The position numbers and the translations under genes were made by a program. From NCBI GenBank assembly GCA_035403465.1, contig DAONFG010000051.1:1-19222 (forward strand): 19,222 nt of DNA, in the 5' to 3' direction. Under the pieces are notes generated by a model. It did not search any database. It was not told where the DNA came from and was given only the letters and a program-made list of their open reading frames with translations. Below are positions 14,290 through 19,222 of the stretch, in pieces (within the stretch, counting starts at the first letter, position 1; every line of letters begins with the position of its first letter). The DNA is from JAAYBQ01 sp035403465 (lineage in GTDB: Bacteria; Spirochaetota; UBA4802; UBA5550).

Positions 14290-14594
14290 AAATTGTACTC
14301 CTCTTCAATTGAAGCTGTTAAAACATTAACCGCTTCAATCATTCCGGTGCGGTTTTTTATCCTGTTTATATTGCAGCATCAATTTCTCTTCAGCTTTCGG
14401 TAGCTCTATTTTTTCAGTCTGATCATAACCTGGTTCAGCCTGATTTCTACCAGAGAATACGCATTAAACTAATAAAATCAATTATATAATATTTTGAAAA
14501 ATAGATTTGTATTTTCGGCATGAAATCTGCTAACATCAAATTCGGATCCAAATAGACATATATCTCGGGCATTATTGCCATGTCTGTTAACGTA
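14290..14594. other. Convergent intergenic region between thioesterase and barrel genes
   Basis: About 305 bp. It holds the probable terminator at 14328-14358 and a 12-bp palindrome CTTCAATTGAAG (14303-14314). The right half is AT-rich and shows no supported gene. A minus-strand frame continuing past the barrel gene's end has no ribosome-binding site. Confidence 0.5.
14328..14358 (+). terminator. Rho-independent terminator after the thioesterase gene
   Basis: AACCGC (14328-14333) pairs with GCGGTT (14349-14354) across a 15-nt loop, and the 3' arm runs straight into a six-T tract. The stem is short and the loop long, so strength may be modest. Confidence 0.5.
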
Positions 14595-15893
14595 TCAGAA
14601 GTATAAATCAGCAGAGGCATATAAGAGCGGTTTTTTGTTATAAGATATAAAGTCAGAGACCCTTCCGTTTTCATTGACCATCGAACAGATCGCACCTGCG
14701 GTAAGATCAAGGTTCTGCATTGCGTTTAATTTTAACGAAAAATTCATAAAGAGTCCGCCGCCCTGGAAATCATATATGGCAAAGAGTTCGCCCCTGAGCA
14801 GCGGATGCAAGTCATACCCTGCGGCTGCAGAAAGATAATGTGAATTAAATGTTATGATCCTGTTGGCAAGAACATAATAGTTACCGGAGTCAACTCCCGA
14901 TGTATTCATATTGAATATTGCAGCCTGAAGTTCTGTGTCATCGTTGACTGGGAGGCTGTTGTAAAAATATTCAACGAGAAAATATAATCCGCTGGTAAAA
15001 GTATACTCGTATCCCGAACCGCACTGTATATAACTTTTACCATCCTGTGGATCTGACCAGAGAACAACCCCGGTAAGCATCCCGTCAAAAATTGTAAGCT
15101 GGAAATCGAAACCGGCATTTCTCCTCTTCGCAGTATAAGCGGCCAGCAGAGCAGCATCAACCTCGCTTATCCCGGTCTGCAAGCGAACCGCATAGTTGCT
15201 GCTTTGAAAATCAGTTTCAGTGAACTCATCATTTGCACGAACCGGATTAATCAAACATGTAAATTCAGTGGATTCACCCGGGTACCAGTCAATCCGCAGC
15301 GCGTCTATGCCCTTCTGTTCGTCGTTTCCCTCAACATGTACAGGCGAGAAGGGGTTCAGAAGGTCAAGGGGATTCCATAGCCTGCTGCTTCCAAAACGGA
15401 CCTGCTGCCTGCCGGCTGTTCCTGTAAATTCACCCTTCGCCATTTTAATATAAATATTCCTGATTCCGCCCGAAAGGTATAAGCTGCGGTTATAAACAGG
15501 TTCAGATAAAGGTTTTGTAAAATCATTATAGTCTGATTCGCGCCAGTAGAGGTCAAAGGGTGTTGTCCTGTTATAGTTCGAAAATATCGCCTCCATGTCC
15601 ATGTCAGTATGGAATGTGAAGTTCTCTCCATATGAAATTTCAGGGGAGAAACTTAAGCGGTTAAGGTCTGCAATCATCTTTTTGTCCCGCGGTATTGATG
15701 ATGAATCTTTTATGAACTCATCAGTGCGCTGGTATATGAAGAGGTTCCTGTAGCTTCCGCGCAGTTCAGCGCTCCATTCGGCATAACCCGAATCTTCAAT
15801 TTCATCCTGTACCTCTTCCTGTGTTAAAGCAGGTACAGGCATAAACAGGGCAAGCGCAATGATAAAACAGAAAAGTCCGGTAAATCTTAGCAC
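14595..15893 (-). CDS. Outer-membrane beta-barrel protein, DUF1302-like
   Basis: A 432-aa protein. A signal peptide (about 1-24, PALTQ end) leads to a protein of alternating amphipathic strands rich in aromatic residues, ending in YASADLYF, a typical C-terminal Phe insertion signal. The GRQQVRFGSSRLWNPLDLLN block (161-180) resembles the GRQ...WG..R.WNP.DLLNP motif of DUF1302-type outer-membrane proteins. Such proteins often travel with LolA-like carriers and inner-membrane exporters. The GTG start directly follows the ATPase gene's TAG in the same frame, so translation is almost certainly coupled. It is the last gene of the export operon and probably its outer-membrane end. DUF1302 membership needs a profile search. 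Confidence 0.8.
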   Translation of the reverse strand: MLRFTGLFCFIIALALFMPVPALTQEEVQDEIEDSGYAEWSAELRGSYRNLFIYQRTDEFIKDSSSIPRDKKMIADLNRLSFSPEISYGENFTFHTDMDMEAIFSNYNRTTPFDLYWRESDYNDFTKPLSEPVYNRSLYLSGGIRNIYIKMAKGEFTGTAGRQQVRFGSSRLWNPLDLLNPFSPVHVEGNDEQKGIDALRIDWYPGESTEFTCLINPVRANDEFTETDFQSSNYAVRLQTGISEVDAALLAAYTAKRRNAGFDFQLTIFDGMLTGVVLWSDPQDGKSYIQCGSGYEYTFTSGLYFLVEYFYNSLPVNDDTELQAAIFNMNTSGVDSGNYYVLANRIITFNSHYLSAAAGYDLHPLLRGELFAIYDFQGGGLFMNFSLKLNAMQNLDLTAGAICSMVNENGRVSDFISYNKKPLLYASADLYF

Positions 15894-16595
15894 CTACCTT
15901 TTCCTCCCGCCTGCAATCTTTCCATCGCTGAGGTTAATCAGCCTGTCGGCGCGCTTCATCACCATACTGTCATGGGTCGAGAAGAGGAAGGTTGTTCCTC
16001 TCTTCCGGTTGAGCTCCTTCATAAGGTCAAGGAGCGCGGATCCAGTCTTCTGGTCAAGGTTCGCGGTAGGTTCATCTGCAAGTATAAGTTCGGGCTCGGA
16101 GACCATGGCACGCGCTACGGCAACCCTCTGCTGCTGGCCGCCGGACATATCGCCGGGCCTCCTGTTTATCTCTTTATCAAGTCCCACTTCGCGGAGAATC
16201 GCTTCAGACCTGTGCCGCCTTTCAGTTTTATCAACGCCCTGGAGAAGAAGGATATACTCCACGTTTTCAATTGCAGTCAATACCGGGATCAGGTTGTATG
16301 CCTGGAAAATAAAACCTATTTTATAAAGTCTGAGGTCTGAAAGCTGCCTGTTATTCATTGTGTTCAGGTCACTCCCCGCAACATGTATATCACCCTTTCC
16401 CGGCCTGTCTATGCCGCCTATAATGTTCAGCAGCGTGGTCTTGCCCGAACCGGATGGCCCGGCAATGGCAGTGAACTCTCCTGATTTTATTGTAAGGTCA
16501 ACACCGTTAAGCGCATGAACAGCAAGTCCATCCGTATTATATGCCTTGTATATCCCCTTTGCCTCGATAACAGGCTGCTTATCACTCTTTTTCAT
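15894..16595 (-). CDS. ABC transporter ATP-binding protein, LolD/MacB type
   Basis: A 233-aa nucleotide-binding subunit. Walker A is GPSGSGKT (46-53), the Q-loop is at Gln98 (IFQAYNL), the signature is SGGQQQR (151-157), Walker B is LILADE (170-175) and the switch His is in STHD (about 208). The IFQAYNLIPVLTAIENVEY segment is typical of the MacB/LolD branch that partners FtsX-type permeases. Its ATG overlaps the stop of the upstream permease gene (ATGA, 16592-16595), and the barrel gene follows without a gap. It energises the two adjacent permeases at the inner membrane; substrate unknown. Confidence 0.93.
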   Translation of the reverse strand: MKKSDKQPVIEAKGIYKAYNTDGLAVHALNGVDLTIKSGEFTAIAGPSGSGKTTLLNIIGGIDRPGKGDIHVAGSDLNTMNNRQLSDLRLYKIGFIFQAYNLIPVLTAIENVEYILLLQGVDKTERRHRSEAILREVGLDKEINRRPGDMSGGQQQRVAVARAMVSEPELILADEPTANLDQKTGSALLDLMKELNRKRGTTFLFSTHDSMVMKRADRLINLSDGKIAGGRKR

Positions 16596-17827
16596 AAAAA
16601 GTTCAACGCCTCCATAGGTTTGATTCGCGCTGCCTTGATGGCCGGATAGATCGATGAAATTACCGCAGTCATAAAGACTATAATCACACTCGATACTATA
16701 TCCTTAATCATAAGCAGGGGGTAGATCACACTTCCCGTGCCCCATATCCTCATTGATTCAGAAAATATTGAGAGGTCCATACCTGTATAGGCAAAAATTT
16801 CAACAAGTATAACGGACGCTGCAAGGCCTGCGGCCATACCTGCGAGTCCCAGGTTGATTGCTTCTGAAGTTATCATAATAAAGATGTTGAGCGGCCTGGT
16901 GCCTATACATTTCATCACACCGATTTCATGGAACCTTTCCATAATTGCCATTATCATGGTGTTGGCCACTGAGAATATTACAGTGATAAATATTATGCCG
17001 AAGAAGATAAACATGAGCGCGTCATAAAGCCTGATCGCGCTTACCATTGAAGGCGCCATCTGCTGCCATGTGACAGTTTCAATTCCGGGGTCGGCAGTAA
17101 ATCCTTTAACAGTATCGCAGACACCAATAGCATCATTCCTGGTTTCAGTCCTTATACTTATCTCCGATATCGAACTCCCCATTGCCGCGATCGACTGCAG
17201 CTTTTTAATCCCTGTAAACACAGTGAATTTGTCAAAAGTGTCTATGGGGGAAACGAAGATGCCCCTTACATAAAATGACTCAGCGACAATCTGTTCATCA
17301 GCATCCTGGAACATAAGAACAAGCCTGTCACCGGGGACAAGGTCAAGTTTTTCCGCGGTCTGTTTAGAAATTACAATCCATTCCCGGTCTGTACTATCCG
17401 GGTAGCCTTCACCCTGCCCCTCGACCATATACTTAAAAAGCTCCGATACTGTTTTTTCCTTTAAAGGATCGATCCCTGTTATGACCACTCCCTGCGAAGC
17501 CTCGCTTGAACGCACCATGCCCTGTATCTTGATCCTTGATGCAGCACCGGTTACATGGCCGGTACGGATTATTTTTTCATATATGCCGGGTGAAGGTTTA
17601 AACGAGTACGAGGGTTTAATGTTTTCAATAAATCCTTTTTTATGTATTGAGACATGACCAAGCGAAGTGCTTATTGTGTTATCGATCATCTGGTAGTTCA
17701 TGCCGTTTACAATGGACATTGTGATTATCATCAGGAAAACGCCCATGCCTATGGAGGTGATGACTACAAGAGACCTCCTTTTATTCCTCCAGATATTTCT
17801 CCATGCCAGTTTAATATAAAGAATCAT
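16592..17827 (-). CDS. ABC transporter permease, FtsX/LolC-E family (second copy)
   Basis: A 411-aa inner-membrane permease with the MacB/FtsX layout: an N-terminal helix after WRNIWRNKRRSL (about 9-20), a large periplasmic domain (about 50-265), and three C-terminal helices (about 268-292, 315-345 and 375-398). The ERFHEIGVMKCIGTRP coupling segment contacts the ATPase. It is clearly paralogous to the permease encoded just upstream: both share WRN(I/V)WRNKRRSL, the GHV..H.KGF segment and the ER..E.G.M..IGT.P block. It starts 8 bp after that gene. The pair probably forms a LolC/LolE-like heterodimer; type VII ABC mechanotransmission is the family mode. Confidence 0.88.
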   Translation of the reverse strand: MILYIKLAWRNIWRNKRRSLVVITSIGMGVFLMIITMSIVNGMNYQMIDNTISTSLGHVSIHKKGFIENIKPSYSFKPSPGIYEKIIRTGHVTGAASRIKIQGMVRSSEASQGVVITGIDPLKEKTVSELFKYMVEGQGEGYPDSTDREWIVISKQTAEKLDLVPGDRLVLMFQDADEQIVAESFYVRGIFVSPIDTFDKFTVFTGIKKLQSIAAMGSSISEISIRTETRNDAIGVCDTVKGFTADPGIETVTWQQMAPSMVSAIRLYDALMFIFFGIIFITVIFSVANTMIMAIMERFHEIGVMKCIGTRPLNIFIMITSEAINLGLAGMAAGLAASVILVEIFAYTGMDLSIFSESMRIWGTGSVIYPLLMIKDIVSSVIIVFMTAVISSIYPAIKAARIKPMEALNFL

Positions 17828-17835
17828 GTCATCAC

Positions 17836-19083
17836 CTACAGATGTCTTATTGCACGCACAGGATCAAGATTCGCTGCCCTGCACGCAGGAAAGAAAGTGA
17901 ACAATAATGCCAGGAACAGCACAACAGATGTACAGCTGATAAAATCCCCGGCCCGCATTTCGGCATAATACATGAGAGTGGACATGCCGTAAATCTCCAC
18001 CTCTGCCTGGTATGCTGAAAAATCCATGGGATTTATTGTAAAGTAATAACAGAGAGCCCATCCCGAAACAAGCCCGGCTGCAATACCAATACCTGCTATT
18101 ATCACAGACTCTGTCATTACCATGGCAAAAACCCTGAACGGGCTTGTACCTATCGAAAGCATAATGCCAAGTTCCCTGATCCTTTCGTAAACAGACATCT
18201 GTATTGTATTAAGTATCCCGAATGCCACTATCATGTACAGGATGAAAACAAAGATATGGCTGCTCACCCTGTCCATTGCTATGAACTGCAGCACCTCAGG
18301 CATAAGCTCGTCCCATGACATTACTTCAAGTTCATTGCCGGCCATCGACCTTATCCTGTCACGAACCGGAATGGCTTCATCAGTCTCATTAACACGAATT
18401 GTATATGAACTGACATACCCTGACATTGAAAAAGTTTCATCAGCCTGCTGAAACGAAATCAGCGCAAGCCCCGTGTTGTATGCAAGATTTGGAGATCTGA
18501 ATATACCGGACACAGTGAAATACCCGGTGGCAATTGATCCGTCAAATCCCTGGGAAAAAATACCAATAGTATCCCCGGTCTTCACGCCAAGATTCTTAGC
18601 CAGGACATTTCCCATTACAATCGACGTTCTGTCACCATCACCAAGGAACCTGCCGCCGGGCAGAATATAATTCTGCAACGTAATAATATTTTTTTCCTTA
18701 GCAGGTTCGATTCCGATTATTTCGGCGGCCGCTGTAAAGTCTTTGAAAATAAGCAGTCCACCCGCATGAATCCTGCGGGAAACCTCTTTCACTTCATTCA
18801 TCTTTTTTATATTTCCCAGGAGTAGCGCATTATCCATAAACGCATACTCAAGAGTGCTGTTTTTCCAGAAACCCTTTTCGTGCACCTGCACATGACCGGT
18901 GAGCGGCGCCAGGCTGTCTTCAATCATCTGCTTATAACCCCCGTTCTGCAGCGACCGCATAAACAGTATCATTGTACACCCGGCCATTATAGTCAGGAAG
19001 GTAAGTAACGAACGTCTTTTGTTTCTCCAGACGTTGCGCCATGCCAGGCCGAATACAAGTTTTATTGTTTCAGAGCGGTTCAT
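17836..19083 (-). CDS. ABC transporter permease, FtsX/LolC-E family (first copy)
   Basis: A 415-aa permease with WRNVWRNKRRSL at about 15-26, the first helix next to it, a periplasmic MacB-like domain (about 50-265) containing GHVQVHEKGF, and three C-terminal helices. The ERIRELGIMLSIGTSP coupling segment is near 300. It sits directly after the LolA-like gene (2 bp gap; GGAAA ribosome-binding site) and 8 bp before its paralogue. LolA as a direct neighbour suggests it hands a lipid or lipoprotein from the inner membrane to that carrier. Confidence 0.88.
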   Translation of the reverse strand: MNRSETIKLVFGLAWRNVWRNKRRSLLTFLTIMAGCTMILFMRSLQNGGYKQMIEDSLAPLTGHVQVHEKGFWKNSTLEYAFMDNALLLGNIKKMNEVKEVSRRIHAGGLLIFKDFTAAAEIIGIEPAKEKNIITLQNYILPGGRFLGDGDRTSIVMGNVLAKNLGVKTGDTIGIFSQGFDGSIATGYFTVSGIFRSPNLAYNTGLALISFQQADETFSMSGYVSSYTIRVNETDEAIPVRDRIRSMAGNELEVMSWDELMPEVLQFIAMDRVSSHIFVFILYMIVAFGILNTIQMSVYERIRELGIMLSIGTSPFRVFAMVMTESVIIAGIGIAAGLVSGWALCYYFTINPMDFSAYQAEVEIYGMSTLMYYAEMRAGDFISCTSVVLFLALLFTFFPACRAANLDPVRAIRHL

Positions 19084-19085
19084 AA

Positions 19086-19222
19086 CTATTTCCGTTTAAG
19101 GTTCTGCAGGCTGAATACAGAATCAGGGATCTCCTGGTCGAATTTTACTTTTTTGATATTCATCACCGTGTACCTGTCCTCTTTTCCCACTGTCTGCATT
19201 TTGTAAGACGTGGGAATAACAC
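19086..19222 (-). CDS. LolA-like outer-membrane lipoprotein-sorting protein, partial (N-terminus beyond right edge)
   Basis: The last 45 residues of a protein entering from the right edge, translated by hand. It reads VIPTSYKMQTVGKED, then TVMNIKKVKFDQEIPD and SVFSLQNLKRK before TAG. This matches the C-terminal end of LolA-like 'lipoprotein-sorting' proteins, where a basic strand leads to a conserved IPDSVFSLRNL-type ending. In the family this is a periplasmic shuttle for lipids or lipoproteins. The stop lies 2 bp before the first permease start, so it belongs to the export operon. The fragment is short; the family call rests on the ending and the context. Confidence 0.7.
   Translation of the reverse strand, partial: VIPTSYKMQTVGKEDRYTVMNIKKVKFDQEIPDSVFSLQNLKRK

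Noticed and set aside
14447..14710. Minus-strand frame running past the end of the barrel gene, considered as a frameshifted extension
   Set aside because: The barrel gene ends properly in a C-terminal Phe followed by a stop codon, so no extension is needed; the frame has no start with a ribosome-binding site.
1..19222. CRISPR arrays, tRNA/rRNA genes, insertion sequences, prophage genes
   Set aside because: No regularly spaced direct repeats, no cloverleaf or rRNA-like sequence, and no transposase, integrase or phage structural protein was seen on either strand.

Overview
The window reads as chromosomal DNA of a Gram-negative (diderm) bacterium of moderate GC content. It encodes lipoproteins with lipoboxes, an outer-membrane barrel ending in Phe, a LolA-like/FtsX/LolD-like export operon and a six-TM chemoreceptor whose signalling tip resembles Leptospira-type receptors. 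A spirochaete or near relative is my best guess, but this is inference only. No tRNA, rRNA, CRISPR array, phage gene or transposase was seen. Non-ATG starts are common: TTG for apbE and pcm, GTG for a small membrane protein and for the barrel.

Left part (1-7366). A truncated RseC/MucC-family gene and an apbE-type FMN transferase lipoprotein lie on the minus strand, separated by a small structured repeat with terminal inverted repeats. This pairing suggests an Rnf electron-transport operon just outside the left edge. panE (ketopantoate reductase) follows on the plus strand with a strong promoter, and converges on a minus-strand methyl-accepting chemotaxis protein. Divergent from the chemoreceptor run a thioredoxin-type arsenate reductase, an uncharacterised polytopic membrane protein with an internal duplication, and a DUF3592 protein.

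Centre (7596-12854). Two operons converge with no base between their stop codons (10195/10196). The plus-strand set is an exported HEAT-repeat protein, a 3-TM protein and a CE7/acetyl-xylan-esterase-like protein that has lost the catalytic Ser and His. The minus-strand set is a TPR + NHL propeller + VWA exported protein, overlapping a protein-L-isoaspartate methyltransferase gene. In each operon a G7 tract sits just upstream of the last gene's start. It probably acts as the ribosome-binding site, and loss of one G would fuse the two neighbouring proteins in frame.

Right part (12855-19222). A 349-bp gene-free region is full of inverted repeats. After it come a small MmpS-like lipoprotein gene, a PaaI-type thioesterase with a probable terminator, and a minus-strand operon cut by the right edge. 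That operon reads LolA-like lipoprotein carrier, two paralogous FtsX-type permeases, a LolD/MacB-type ATPase and an outer-membrane barrel related to DUF1302-type proteins. It looks like one envelope-spanning lipid or lipoprotein export machine.
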